DNA of 64,000 bases from Rhipicephalus microplus (Eukaryota; Arthropoda; Arachnida; Ixodida; Ixodidae), in the NCBI RefSeq assembly GCF_043290135.1, contig NC_134707.1, positions 79,874,987 through 79,938,986 of the forward strand, given 5' to 3'. Position numbers and translations under genes: made by a program. Of the stretch, positions 26,529 to 37,524 are shown in pieces (the first letter of the stretch is position 1; every line of letters starts with the position of its first letter). The notes under the pieces are model-generated. The model was not told where the DNA came from. It did not search any database and saw nothing but the letters and a program-made list of their open reading frames with translations.

Positions 26529-26620
26529 TCCCCAGTGGCGCAATCGGTTAGCGCACGGTACTTATACGACAGTTTTCGGGAGCTATGCCGGGGTCGTGAG
26601 TTCAAGCCTCACCTGGGGAA
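26529..26620 (+). tRNA. Structurally intact tRNA-Ile(UAU) copy with intron (duplicate)
   Basis: Duplicate of 23751-23842 with the same fully paired stems, the TTCAAGC T loop and the same intron. Its D loop has AATCGG rather than AATTGG, as in its twin, which matches the vertebrate tRNA-Ile(UAU) D loop I recall. A T5 run follows in GATGTTTTTATT. Confidence 0.8.
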
Positions 26621-26995
26621 CGATGTTTTTATTAATTTTCATATATAGTCATGAAGTTGTCTACTCATACTGGTGACTTCCTGGCTCGAAAACATTTGCT
26701 TACTGGAGGTATGTGCAGGAAACATTCTTTAAGGCACCGCTCCTACGTGCGACCGTGTTCCCCAGTGGTGCGATTGGTTAGCGCACGGGATTATACGAGA
26801 GTTATCGTGAGCTATAATGGGGTTGTCAGATCGAGCGTCACCTGGGGAATGAAATTTTTATTAGTTTTCATCAATCGTCATGATGTTGTGTACTCAATGC
26901 TGGCAACTTCCTGTCCCGAAAATACTTGTTTACTGGAGGTATGTGCAGGGAACATTCTTTAACGCACCACTCCTACGTGCGACCGTGTTCCCCAG

Positions 26996-27006
26996 TGGCG
27001 CAATTG
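26996..27006 (+). promoter_or_regulatory. Pol III A box of the best tRNA copy
   Basis: TGGCGCAATTG fits the A-box consensus TRGYNNARNNG at every position. It spans the D arm, as in type 2 Pol III genes. The same motif is present in most array units. Confidence 0.8.
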
Positions 27007-27026
27007 GTTAGCGCACGGTACTTATA

Positions 27027-27044
27027 CGACAGTTTTCGTGAGCT
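27027..27044 (+). other. tRNA intron in the best copy
   Basis: 18 nt, CGACAGTTTTCGTGAGCT, between the base after the anticodon and the last anticodon-loop base. Other units carry CAGTTAT, CAGTTCT or CAATTTT variants or GAACT endings in the same place. Confidence 0.75.
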
Positions 27045-27058
27045 ATGCCGGGATTGTG

Positions 27059-27069
27059 AGTTCGAGCCT
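27059..27069 (+). promoter_or_regulatory. Pol III B box of the best tRNA copy
   Basis: AGTTCGAGCCT fits GGTTCRANYCC except at the first and last positions, the same departures as in ordinary tRNA-Ile(UAU) genes. It covers the T arm. Confidence 0.75.
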
Positions 27070-27085
27070 CACCTGGGGAATGAAA

Positions 27086-27090
27086 TTTTT
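27086..27090 (+). terminator. Pol III-type oligo-T terminator
   Basis: T5, starting 6 nt after the discriminator base. A T run at this place is found in nearly every array unit. Confidence 0.75.
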
Positions 27091-30034
27091 ATTAGTTTTC
27101 ATATTTAGTCATGAGGTTGTGTACTCATACTGGCGACTTCCTGGCTTGAAAACATTTGTTTACTGGAGGTATTTGCAGGGAACATTCTTTAAGGCACCGC
27201 TCCTACGTGCAACCGTGTTTCCCAGTGGCGATATCGGTTATCGCACGGTACTTATACGAGAGTTATCGTGAGCTATGCCTGGGTTGTGAGTTCGAGCCTC
27301 ACCTGGGGAAAGAAATTTTTGTTAATTTTCATATTTAGCCATGAGGTTGTGTACTCATACTGGCGACTTCCTGGCTCGATAACATTTGTTTACTGGAGGT
27401 ATGTGCACGGAACATTCTTCAAGGCACCGCTCCTACGTGCGATTGTGTTCCCCAGTGGCGCAATTGGTTAGCGCACGGTACTTAAACGACAGTTTTCGTG
27501 AGCTATGCCTGGGTTGTGAGTTCGAGCCTCACCTGAAAAATGAAATATTTATTAGTTTTTATATTTAGTCATAAGGTTGTGTACTCATACTGGGTCTTCC
27601 CGGCTCGAAAGCATTTGTTTACGGGAGGTATGTGCAGGGAACATCCATTCTTGCACCGGTCCTAAGTGCAGCCATATCCCCCAGTGACGCAATTGGTTAG
27701 CGCTCGGTACTTATACGACAGTTCTCGAGAGCTATGCCGGGGTTGTGAGTTCGAGCCCCACCTGGGAATGAAGTTTTTATTAGTTTTCATCATTAGTCAT
27801 GAGGTTGTATACTCAATGCTGGCGACTTCCTGTCCCGAAAACATTTGTTTACCGGAGGTATGTGCAGGGAATATTCTTTAAGGCACCGTTCCATCTTGCG
27901 ACCGTGTTTCCCAGCGGCGAAATTGCTTAGCGCACGGTACTTATACGACATTTCTCGTGAGCTTTGGCGTGGTTGTGGGTTCGAACCTCCCTGAGGAATA
28001 AAATTTTCATTAGTTTTCGTATGAGGTATTTGTATACTCAATGCTGGCGACTGCCTAGTTCGAAAACATTTGTTTGCTGGAGTTGTGTGTGGACAACAGT
28101 ACTAAAGGAAACACTTCTACGTGCAACCGTATTACCCATTGGTGCAATTGGTTATCGCACCGTACTTATACGAGAGTTATCGTGAGCTATGCCTGGGTTG
28201 TGAGTTCGAGGCTCACCTGGGGAATGATATTTTTATTAGTTTTCATATTTAGTCATGAGGTTGTGTACTCATACTGGCGACTTCCTGGCTCGAAAACATT
28301 TGTTTACTGGAGGTATGTGCAGGGAACATTCTTTAAGGCACCGCTCCTACGTGCGGCCGCGTTCCCCGGTGGCGCCATTGGTTAGCGCACGGTACTTATA
28401 CGACAGTTTTCGTGAGCTATGCGGGGGTTGTGAGTTCGAGCCTCACCTGGTGAATGAAATATTTATTAGTTTTTATATTTATTCATGAGGTTGTGTAGTC
28501 ATACACGCGACTTTTTGGCTCGAAAACGTTTATTTAGTGGAGGTATGTGCAGGGAACATTCTTCGAAGCACCGCTCCGACGTGCGACAGTATTTCCCAGT
28601 GGCACAATTGATTAGCGCACCGTACTTATACGAGAGTTATCGTGAGCTATGCCTGGGTTGTGAGTTCGAGGCTCACCTGGGGAATGAAATTTTTATTAGT
28701 TTTCATATTTAGTCATGAGGTTGTGTACTCATACTGGCGACTTCCTGGCTCGAAAACATTTGTTTACTGGAGGTATGTGCAGGGAACATTCTTTAAGGCA
28801 CCGTTCCTACGTGCGACCGCATTCCCCAGTGGCGCAATTGGTTAGTGCACGGTACTTATACGACAGTTCTCGTGAGCTATGCCGGGGTTCTGACTTTGAG
28901 CCTCACCTTTGGGTATTAAATTTTTATTAGTTTTCATAATTAGTCGTGAGGTTAATTGTATACTCAAAGCTGGCGACTTGTTGTCCCGAAAACATTTGTT
29001 TACTGGAGGTATGTGCAGGGAACATTCTTTAAGGTACCGCTCTTACGTGCGACCTTGTTCCCCAGTGGCGCAATTTGCTTAGCGCACGGTACTTATACGA
29101 CAGTTCTCGTTAGCTATGGCGTGCTTGTGAGTTCGAGCCTCCCTGGGGAATAAAATTTTTATTAGTTTTCATATTTAGTCATGTGGTTAGTTGTATACTC
29201 AATGCTGGCGACTGCCTGGCACGAAAACATTTGTTTACTGGAGTTGTGTGTAGACAACAGTACTAAAGGAAACACTCCAACGTGCAACTGTATTTCCAGT
29301 GGCGCAATTGGTTAGCGCCCCGTACTTATACGACAGTTATTATGAACTATGCTTGGGTTGTGAGTTCGAGGCTAACCTGGAGAATGAAACATTTATTAGT
29401 TTTAATAATTAGTCATGCGGTTGTATACTGAATGCTGGCGACTCCTGTCCCGAAAACCTTTGTGTAGTGGAGGTATGTGCTGGGAACATTCTTTAAGGCA
29501 CCTCTCCTACGTGCAACTGTATTCCCAGTGGCGCAATTGGTTAGCGCACGGTACTTATACGACTGTATTCGTGAGCTATGCCGGGGTTGTGAGTTCGAGC
29601 CTCACCTGCGGAATGAAATTTTTATTAGTTTTATTAATTAGTCATGAGGTTAATTGTATACCTAAAGCTGGCGACTTCGTGGTTCGAAAACATTTGTTTA
29701 CTGGAGGTACGTGCAGAAAGCATTCTTTAACGCCTTGCTTCTTTGTGCAACCGTATTCCCCAGTGGCGCAATCGGTTAGCGCATGGGATTTTATGACAGT
29801 TATCGTGAGCTATGCCGGGGTTGTCAGATCGAGCCTCACCTGTGGAATGAAATTTTTATTAGTTTTATCATTTGTCATGAGGTTGTATACTTAATGCTGG
29901 CGACTTCCTGGCTCGAAAACATTTGTTTACTGAAGGTATGTGCAGGGAACATTCTTTAAGGCACCACTCTTACGTGCGACCGTGTTCCCCAGTGGCGCAA
30001 TTGGTTAGCGCAGGGTACTTATACGACAGTTTTC

Positions 30035-31900
30035 GTGAGCTATGCCGGAATTGTGAGTTCGAGCCTCACCTGGGGAATCAAATTTTTATTAGTTTTCATA
30101 ATTAGTCATGAGGTTGTGTACTCTTACTGGCGACTTCCTGGCTCGAAAACATTTGTTTACTGGAGGTATGTACCGATAACATTCTTTAGGGTACCGCTCC
30201 TACGATCGACCGTGTTCCCCAGTGATGCAATTGCTTAGCCCACGGTACTTATACGACAGTTCTCGTTAGCTATGGCGTGGTTGTGAGTTCGAGCCTCCCT
30301 GGGGAATAAAATTTTTATTAGTTTCCATATTTAGTCATAAGGTTAATTGTATTCTCAATGCTGGCGACTGCCTTGTTCGAATACATTTGTTTACTGGAGT
30401 TGTGTTAGACAACAGTACTAAAGGAAACACTCCTACGTGCAACCGTATTTCCCAGTGGCACCATTGGTTAGCGCACCGTACTTATACGACCGTTATCGTG
30501 AACTATGCCTGGGTTGTGAGTTCGAGCCGCACCTGGGGGATGAAATTTTTATTAGTTTCCATATTTAGTCTTAGGGTAATTGTATACTCAATGCTGGCGA
30601 CTGCCTTGTTGGAAAACATTTGTTTACTGGAGTTGTGTGTAGACAACAGTACTGAAGGAAACACTCCTACGTGCAACCGTATTACCCATTGGCGCAATTG
30701 GTTATCGCACTGTACTTATACGAGAGTTATCGTGAGCTATGCCTCGGTTGTGAGTTCGAGGCTAACCTGGGGAATTAAATTTTTATTAGTTTTCATATTT
30801 AGTCATGAGGTTGTGTACTCATACTGGCGACTTCCTGGCTCGAAAACATTTGTTTACTGGAGGTATGTGCAGGGAACATTCTTTAAGGCACCGCTCCTAC
30901 GTGCGACCGTGTTCCTCAGTGGCGCAATTGGTTAGCGCACGGTACTGATACGACAGTTTTCGTGAGCTATGCCGGAATTGTGAGTTCGAGCCTCACCTGG
31001 GGAATCAAATTTTTATTAGTTTTCATAATTAGTCATGAGGTTGTATACTCAATGCGGGCGACTCTTGTCCCGATTACATTTTTTTACTGGAGGTATATGC
31101 CGATAACATTCTTTAGGGTACCGCTCCTACGATCGACCGTGTTCCCCAGTGGTGCAATTGCTTAGCCCATGGTACTTATACGACAGTTCTCGTTAGCTAT
31201 GGCGTGGTTGTGAGTTCGAGCCTCCCTGGGGAATAAAATTTTTATTAGTTTCCATATTTAGTCATAAGGTTAATTGTATACTCAATGCTGGCGACTGCCT
31301 TGCTCGAAAACATTTGTTTACTGGAGTTGTGTTAGACAACAGTACTAAAGGAAACACTCCTATGTGCAACCGTATTTCCCAGTGGCACCATTGGTTAGCG
31401 CACCGTACTTACACGACCGTTATCATGAACTATGCCTGGGTTCTGAGTTCGAGCCGCACCTGGGGGATGAAATTTTTATTAGTTTTCATTATTAGTCATG
31501 AGGTTGTATACTCAATTTTGGCGACTTCCTGTAACAAAACATTTTTTACAGGAGGTATATGCAGGGAACATTCTTTAGGGCACCGCTCCTACGATCGACC
31601 GTGTTCCCCAGTGGCGCCATTGCTTATCGCACGGTACTTATACGACAGTTCTCGTTAGCTATGGCGTGGTTGTGAGTTCGAGCCTCCCTGGGGAATAAAA
31701 TTTTTATTAGTTTCCATATTTAGTCATAAGGTTGATTGTATACTCAATGCTGGCGACTGCCTTGTTCGAAAACATTTGTTTACTGGAGTTGTGTTAGACA
31801 ACAGTACTAAAGGAAACACTCCTACGTGCAACCGTATTTCCCAGTGGCACAATTGGTTAGCGCACCGTACTTATAAGACCGTTATCGTGAACTATGCCTG
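30035..31900 (+). repeat. Higher-order repeat of four monomers (927 bp)
   Basis: The stretch starting at 30035 recurs at 30962, and the one at 30387 recurs at 31314, both at an offset of 927 bp. A third, shorter repetition follows, with the TTAGCCCA-type unit recurring about 464 bp later. So four-unit and two-unit steps are both present. Confidence 0.65.
30913..31004 (+). tRNA. tRNA-Ile-like copy with anticodon GAT
   Basis: The cloverleaf pairs throughout, with one G-U in the acceptor (TCCTCAG/CTGGGGA). The anticodon at 30947-30949 is GAT instead of TAT. GAU would still read isoleucine codons, but eukaryotic cytosolic tRNA-Ile normally uses AAU or UAU, so drift in a non-functional copy is the simpler explanation. 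The variable loop is GAATT. A second copy with GAT at 35554-35556 has a broken T arm. Confidence 0.6.
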
Positions 31901-32484
31901 GTTGTGAGTTCGAGCCTCACCTGGGACATGAAATTTTTATTGGTTTTTATATTCAGTGATGAGGTTGTGTACTCATACTGGCCACTTCCTGGCTCGAAAA
32001 CATTTCTTCACTGGAGGTACGTGCAGAGAATATTCTTTAAAGCACCGCTTCTACGTGCGACAGTGTTCCCCAGTGGCGCGATTGGATAGCGCACGGTACT
32101 TGTACGACTGTTTTCGTGAGCTATGCCGGGGTTGTGGGTTCGAGCCTCACTTGGGAACGAAATATTTATTAGTTTTCATATTTAGTCATGAGGTTAATTG
32201 TATACTCAATGCTGGCGACTGCCTGGCTCAAAAACACTTGTTCACTGGAGTTGTGTGTAGACAACAGTACCAAAGGAAACACTCCAACGTGCAACCGTAT
32301 TCGACAGTGGCGCAATTGGTTAGCGAACCGTATTGTATGACAGATATCGTGAACTATCCCTGGGCTGTGAGTTCGAGCCTCACCTGGGGAATGAAGTTTT
32401 TATTAGTTTTAAAATTTAGTCATGAGGTTTTGTACTCATACTGGCGACTTCCTTACTCTAAAACATTTGTTTACTGGAGATATG

Positions 32485-32685
32485 TTGCTTTTGTTGTTTG
32501 GTTTCTTTCGTTCTTTAACTATTGTATAACGCCATGCGATTGCTGCCCGTATTAATGGTTTGCGCTTTGTTGCGGTTGTCAGGTTGCACTTCATCTTGCT
32601 GTAAACCTTGTTGTATTGCCCCCCCCCTATGTAATACCTTCTTCTAGAGGGCCTTTAGGGGTAACCTGAATAAAAAAGTAAAAGT
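32485..32685 (+). mobile_element. LINE 3' end fragment (5'-truncated)
   Basis: 201 bp unrelated to the array, inserted in a spacer. It has a C8 run, CTATGTAATACC, GGGCCTTTAGGGGTAACCTG and an A-rich tail (AATAAAAAAGTAAAAG), which look like the 3' untranslated end of an arthropod non-LTR retrotransposon. It is flanked by ATATG at 32480-32484 and 32686-32690, a short target duplication. No coding remnant was recognised; the clade cannot be named. Confidence 0.6.
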
Positions 32686-32967
32686 ATATGCAGGGAACAT
32701 TCATTCTTGCACCGCTTCTACGTGCAACTATATTCCTCAGTGACGCAATCGGTTAGCGCACGGTACTTATACGGCAGTTCTCGAAAGCCATGCCAGGGTA
32801 GTGAGTTCGAGCACCACCTGGGAGATTGAAGATGCATTAGTTTTCATAATTAGTGATGAGTTACTTGTGTACTCAAAGCTGGTGACTTCCTGGTTCGAAA
32901 ACATTTGTTTACTGGAGTTATGAGCAGGGAACATTCTTTAAGGCTCTGCTCCTTTGAGCAACCGTAT

Positions 32968-33059
32968 TTCCCAGTGGCACAATTGGTTAGCGCACGGTAC
33001 TTATACGACAATTTTCGTAGGCTATGCCGAGGTTGTGAGTTCGAGCCTCACCTGGGGAA
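32968..33059 (+). tRNA. Near-intact tRNA-Ile(UAU)-like copy
   Basis: The acceptor TTCCCAG/CTGGGGA pairs with one G-U, and the anticodon and T stems pair fully. The variable loop AGGTT equals that of vertebrate tRNA-Ile(UAU). One A-C mismatch in the D stem (GCAC/GCGC) and a T4-TA run instead of T5 downstream weaken it. Confidence 0.55.
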
Positions 33060-36000
33060 TGTAATTTTTATTATCTATCATCATTAGTCATGAGACTGTA
33101 TACTGAATACTGGCGACTTCCTGTCCCGAAAACATTTGTTTACTGGAGGTATGTGCAGCGAACATTCTTTAGGCACCGCTCCTATTTGCGACCTTGTTCC
33201 CCAGTGGCGCAATTGCTTAGCGCACGGTACTTATACGACAGTTCTCGTTAGCTATGGCGTGCTTGTGAGTTCTAGCCTCCCTGGGGAAAAAGTTTACATT
33301 AGTTATGATATTTAGTCAGGAGGTTAATTGTATACTCAATGCTGGCGACTGCCTGGCTTGAACACATTTGTTTATTGCAGTTGTGTGTAGACAACAGTAC
33401 TAATGGAGACACTCTCACGTGCAACCGTATTCCCCATTGGCGCAATTGGTTACCGCACCGCACTTATACGACAGTTCTCGTGAGCTATGCCGGGGTTGTG
33501 AGTTCGAGCTTCACCTGTGGAACGAATTTTTTATTAGTTTTCATATTTAGTCATGAGGTTGTGTACTCAAACTGGCGACTTGCTGGCTCAAAAACATTTG
33601 TTTACTGGAAGTATGGGCAGGGGACATTTTTTAAAGCACCGCTCTTACGTGCGACCATGTTCAGCAGTGGCGCAATTGGTTAGCGCACGGTACTTTTACG
33701 ACAGTTCACGTGAGCTATGCTGGGTTTGTGAGTTCGAGCCTAACCTGGGGAATGAAATTTTTATTAGTTTTCATAATTAGTCATGAGGTTAGTTGTAAAC
33801 TCAAAGCTTGCAACTTCCTGGTTCGAAAACATTTGTTTACTGGAGGCGTGTGCAGAAAACATTCTTTAAGGCACCGCTCCAAAGTGCAACCGCGTTCCCC
33901 AGTGGCACAATTGGTTAGCGCACAGTACTTATAGACAGTTCTCGTGAGCTATGCCGGGGTTCTGAGTTTGAGCCTCACCTTTGGGTATTAAATTTTTATT
34001 AGTTTTCATAATTAGTCGTGAGGTCAATTGTATACTCAAAGCTGGCGACTTGTTGTCCCGAAAACATTTGTTTACTGGAGGTATGTGCAGGGACCATTCT
34101 TTAAGGTACCGCTCTTACGTGCGACCTTGTTCCCCAGTGGCGCAATTTGCTTAGCGCACGGTACTTATACGACAGTTCTCGTTAGCTATGGCGTGCTTGT
34201 GTGTTCGAGCCTCCCTGGGGAATAAAATTTTTATTAGTTTTCATATTTAGTCATGTGGCTAGTTGTATACTCAATGCTGGCGACTGCCTGGCACTAAAAC
34301 ATTTGTTTACTAAAGTTGTGTGTAGACAACAATACTAAAGGAAACACTCCTACGTGCAACTGTATTTCCAGTGGTGCAATTGGTTAGTGCCCCGTACTTA
34401 TACGACAGTTATCATGAACTATGCTTGGGTTGTGAGTTCGAGGCTGACCTGGGGAATGAAACATTTATTAGTTTTAATAATTAGTCATGCGGTTGTATAC
34501 TGAATGCTGGCGACTCTTGTCCCGAAAACCTTTGTGTACTGGAGGTATGTGCTGGGAACATTCTTTAAGGCACCTCTCCTACGTGCAACTGTATTCCCAG
34601 TGGCGCAATTGGTTAGCGCACGCTACTTATACGACTGTATTCGTGAGCTATGCCGGGGTTGTGAGTTCGAGCCTCACCTGAGGAATGAAATTTTTATTAG
34701 TTCTCATATTTATTCATGAGGTTTTGAGCTCATACTGAAGACTTCCTGGCTCGAAGACAATTGTTTACTGGAAGTATGTGCAGACAACAGTCTTAAAGGA
34801 AACCCTCCTACGTGCGACCGTGTTCCCCCGTGGCGATATCGGCTAGCACACGGTACTTATACGACAGTTCTCGTGATATATGCCGGGGTTGTGAGTTTGA
34901 GCCTCACCTGTGGAATGAAATTTTTATTAGTTTTATTATTTAGTCTTGAGGTAATTGTATACTTAAAGCTGGCAACTTCGTGGTTCGAAAACATTTGTTT
35001 ACTGGAAGTACGTGCAGAAAACATTCTTTAACGCCTTGCTCCTTTGTGCAACCGTATTCCCCAGTGGCGCAATCGGTTAGTGCATGGGATTATATGACAG
35101 TTATCGTGAGCTATGCCGGGGTTGTCAGATCGAGCCTCACCTGTGGAATGAAATTTTTATTAGTTTTTTTTTCATTTGTCATGAGGTTCTATACTCAATG
35201 TTGGCGACTTCCTGTCCCGAAAACATTTGTTTACTGGAGTTGTGTGTAGACAACAGTACTAAAGGAAACACTCCTACGTGCAACCGTATTACCCATTGGC
35301 GCAATTGGTTATCGCACCGTATTTATACGAGGGTTATCGTGAGCTATGCCTGAATTGTGAGTTCGAGGCTAACCTGGGGATGTAAATTTTTATTAATTCT
35401 CATATTTAGTCATGAGGTTGTGTACTCATACCGGCGACATCCTGGCTCGAAAACATTTGTTTACTGGAGGTATGTGCAGGGAACATTCTTTAAGGCACCG
35501 CTCCTACGTGCGACCGTGTTCCCCAGTGGCGCAATTGGTTAGCGCACGGTACTGATACGACAGTTTTCGTGAGCTATGCCGGAATTGATGGTTCGAGCCT
35601 CACTTGGGAACGAAATATTTATTAGTTTTCATATTTATACATGAGGTTAATTGTATACTCAATGCCGGCGACTGCCTGGCTCAAAAACACTTGTTCACTG
35701 GAGTCGTGTGTAGACAACAGTACTAAGGGAAACACTCCAACGTGCAACCGTATTCGACAGTGGCGCAATGGGTTAGCGCACCGTATTGTACGACAGATAT
35801 CGTGAACTATGCCTGGGTTGTGAGTTCGAGCCTCAACTGGGGAATGAAATTTTTATTAGTTTTCATATTTAGTCATGGGGTTGTGTACTCAAACTGGCGA
35901 CTCGCTGGCTCAAAAACATTTGTTTACTGGAAGTATGTGCAGGGAACATTCTTTAAAGCACCGCTCCTACGTGCGACCGTGTTCCCCAGTGGCGCAATTG

Positions 36001-36138
36001 GTTAGCGCACGGTACTTTCACGACAGTTCACGTGAGCTATGCCGGGTTTGTGAGTCCGAGCCTCACCATGGGAATGAAATTTTTATTAGTTTTCATAATT
36101 AGTCATGAGGTTAGTTGTACACTCAAAGCTGGCGACTT

Positions 36139-36143
36139 CCTGG
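36139..36143. repeat. Target site duplication of the Gag-only LTR element
   Basis: CCTGG; the partner is at 41243-41247. The uninterrupted site is at 8454-8458 in a paralogous monomer. Confidence 0.95.
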
Positions 36144-36482
36144 TGTCACAGAACGAGCGCTAAACAAGAGCGCGCCGCCAAATCCTTGCGACAACGGGCG
36201 GCAGAAACGCCGCGAGGTAAAAAGAAAAAAAAAAGAAAGCAAACATCCAGGGCTCCCGGGCGCGCGCTCTCCCCGCAGAAGCACGGCTTCGCAGACGATC
36301 ATCCTCACCCCACATCGGCGGCCCAGCAAGACCGCGATTTTTCTAGAACGAAGGAGGCGGGGTCAGACCGAGTGAATCATTCTCGGGAGAGGGCAGTCGA
36401 ACCGTCTCGTGCCTCTCCCCAGCCTTCGCTGCGTATCGCGCCGACGAAATGACGAGAAACATCTGGAAAGTCGCGCGCAAGG

Positions 36483-36489
36483 TATTTAA
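36483..36489 (+). promoter_or_regulatory. TATA-like element in 5' LTR
   Basis: TATTTAA in a GC-rich surround, a plausible core promoter for the retrotransposon transcript. It is conserved at 40412-40418 in the 3' LTR. The start site is not determined. Confidence 0.5.
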
Positions 36490-36511
36490 CCGAGCAGCCG
36501 AGACGAGAAAT

Positions 36512-36668
36512 CAGGAGAAGACGGAACGTTAGCGCCGGAGCGCGTAGGAATTCCGCCGTGTAGTCGGCGAAGGTTCTCCCCGTAGTGACAGAACAGGAGG
36601 AGACGGAAGTGAGCGCCAGAGTGCGTAGAGAGTCCGCCGTGTAGTCGGCGAAGTTTGTGGTCCGTAGG
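36512..36668 (+). repeat. 82-bp tandem duplication inside the LTR
   Basis: Two diverged units start at 36512 (CAGGAGAAGACGG) and 36594 (CAGGAGGAGACGG). Both carry CCGCCGTGTAGTCGGCGAAG. It lies just downstream of the TATA-like motif and is also present in the 3' LTR. Confidence 0.75.
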
Positions 36669-37290
36669 GACGGCTCGAGCTACAGGCAAGAGTGTGTGTG
36701 TTTACCGCTATCGAGCGAAGACCCGTGGCAACCGCTGCGAGTGTGAAGCCGCATGTTCCGGCGAAGAAGTTGAAGTTTGAAGAGTGGCCAATTGAAGACG
36801 GGAGGTTTCCTGGAAGAGAACTTCGAGAGCTGCGGAACGACAACAACGCTGGACTTTGAGTGAGTGATTCTCGGAAGAGTATCATTCAGACTTTTGTTCC
36901 AAGGACTTTGGACTGAATAGGTTTTATATCTCTTTAGTCTTTAAGTGTCTTGGTTGTTCAGTGCATGCGACTGCATTGTAGCGCGTATTGTTGTCTGTGT
37001 CCGTTGTTTCAAGTGTGGTTGATTGTACTGTGTAGTACATTGTCTGTTTGGTGACGTATTGTATGTAACTATTGTGGAGTGTGCATACGTGTGTATTGTT
37101 TTTGATCTGCCGTTAATGAGAATATAATTTTGTTCGTTTATCAACTCTCGGCTCTGTCTTGTTCTTTGGACCACAGCCGGCGTCCGCTGGCGCACCAATA
37201 CGGACCACTTCTAAATTGTCCACGCTTTCGTGGTGCGGTTCGGGGGGCCGATACTTCGGCTCTTGGAATTAGCCCGGCGATCGCCTCCCT

Positions 37291-37296
37291 AATAAA
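37291..37296 (+). terminator. Polyadenylation signal AATAAA in LTR
   Basis: AATAAA 16 bp before the 5' LTR end. The functional copy for the element's RNA would be the equivalent one at 41221-41226 in the 3' LTR. Confidence 0.55.
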
Positions 37297-37320
37297 CGGG
37301 ACATGTGTGACAATTAATTC

Positions 37321-37338
37321 TGGCGTCCGCGAATCAGG
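37321..37338 (+). promoter_or_regulatory. Candidate primer binding site of the Gag-only element
   Basis: TGGCGTCCGCGAATCAGG begins 8 nt after the LTR end and starts with TGG, complementary to a tRNA CCA tail. I cannot name the primer tRNA. Confidence 0.55.
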
Positions 37339-37524
37339 ACCTTTTGGTGCACAGTGTGTCCAAGGAAGTGAGAAAGAGCCTCGAGTTGTTGATACTGCTA
37401 TCGGAACGATTTTGTGTGTTGTTCAGTGTTCTCGTTAACGAGCGCAGGGGAGTGTTCCGATAGACCGATTTAGGCAGATACTTTTTGCACGCGGCAAGGT
37501 TTTATTTGCGAGTTGCGAGACACA

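Larger units (their letters stand above)
24890..27080 (+). repeat. Duplicated block, second copy
   Basis: Counterpart of 21430-24300. Around 26421-26960 only a few differences from 23643-24182 are visible by eye, which points to a recent duplication or active homogenisation. It ends near the intact tRNA copy at 26989-27080. Confidence 0.75.
26989..27080 (+). tRNA. Best-preserved tRNA-Ile(UAU) copy with 18-nt intron
   Basis: This is an isoleucine tRNA candidate that would read AUA codons. Structure: acceptor TCCCCAG 26989-26995 with CTGGGGA 27073-27079; D stem GCGC 26998-27001 with GCGC 27011-27014; D loop AATTGGTTA with the conserved GG; anticodon stem CGGTA 27016-27020 with TGCCG 27046-27050; anticodon TAT 27023-27025; intron 27027-27044; variable loop GGATT; T stem GTGAG 27056-27060 with CTCAC 27068-27072; T loop TTCGAGC; discriminator A at 27080. 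The spliced length is 74 nt, as in known tRNA-Ile(UAU). Eukaryotic tRNA-Ile(UAU) genes commonly carry introns at this point. All stems pair, so it is the best candidate in the window for a working gene. Confidence 0.85.
15928..36143 (+). repeat. tRNA-Ile(UAU)-containing tandem array, segment 4
   Basis: The longest run, about 87 units in 20 kb, interrupted only by a 201-bp LINE fragment at 32485-32685. It contains the best-preserved tRNA copies (23751-23842, 26529-26620, 26989-27080). Visible duplications: 16200-18000 is similar to 52400-54700; 21430-24300 is repeated at 24890-27080 with about three monomers missing; 28860-29640 is repeated at 33930-34690; and a four-monomer, 927-bp block is repeated from 30035 onward. 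Anticodon variants: TGT at 17062-17064 and 32101-32103, TAA at 27483-27485, GAT at 30947-30949 and 35554-35556, TTT at 33695-33697, TTC at 36017-36019. Confidence 0.9.
36144..37312 (+). repeat. 5' LTR of the Gag-only element
   Basis: 1169 bp, starting TGTCACA and ending TGTGACA (perfect 7-bp inverted termini). It contains an A-rich stretch near 36218, a TATTTAA at 36483-36489, a tandem duplication of about 82 bp (from 36512 and from 36594) and AATAAA at 37291-37296 near its end. Confidence 0.95.

Noticed and set aside
35554..35556. A functional eukaryotic tRNA-Ile(GAU)
   Set aside because: The T arm of this copy is broken (GATGGTTCGAGC) and GAU is not used by eukaryotic cytosolic isoleucine tRNAs; it is treated as drift.
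15928..36143. CRISPR array
   Set aside because: Units are 230 bp, similar along their whole length, contain a tRNA and lie in eukaryotic DNA; there are no short identical repeats with unique spacers and no cas genes.
37513..37524. Start of the Gag ORF at the TTG at 37513
   Set aside because: The ATG at 37525 is in frame four codons downstream and begins the MDLEKL motif shared with the relic at 60664, so it is the likelier start.
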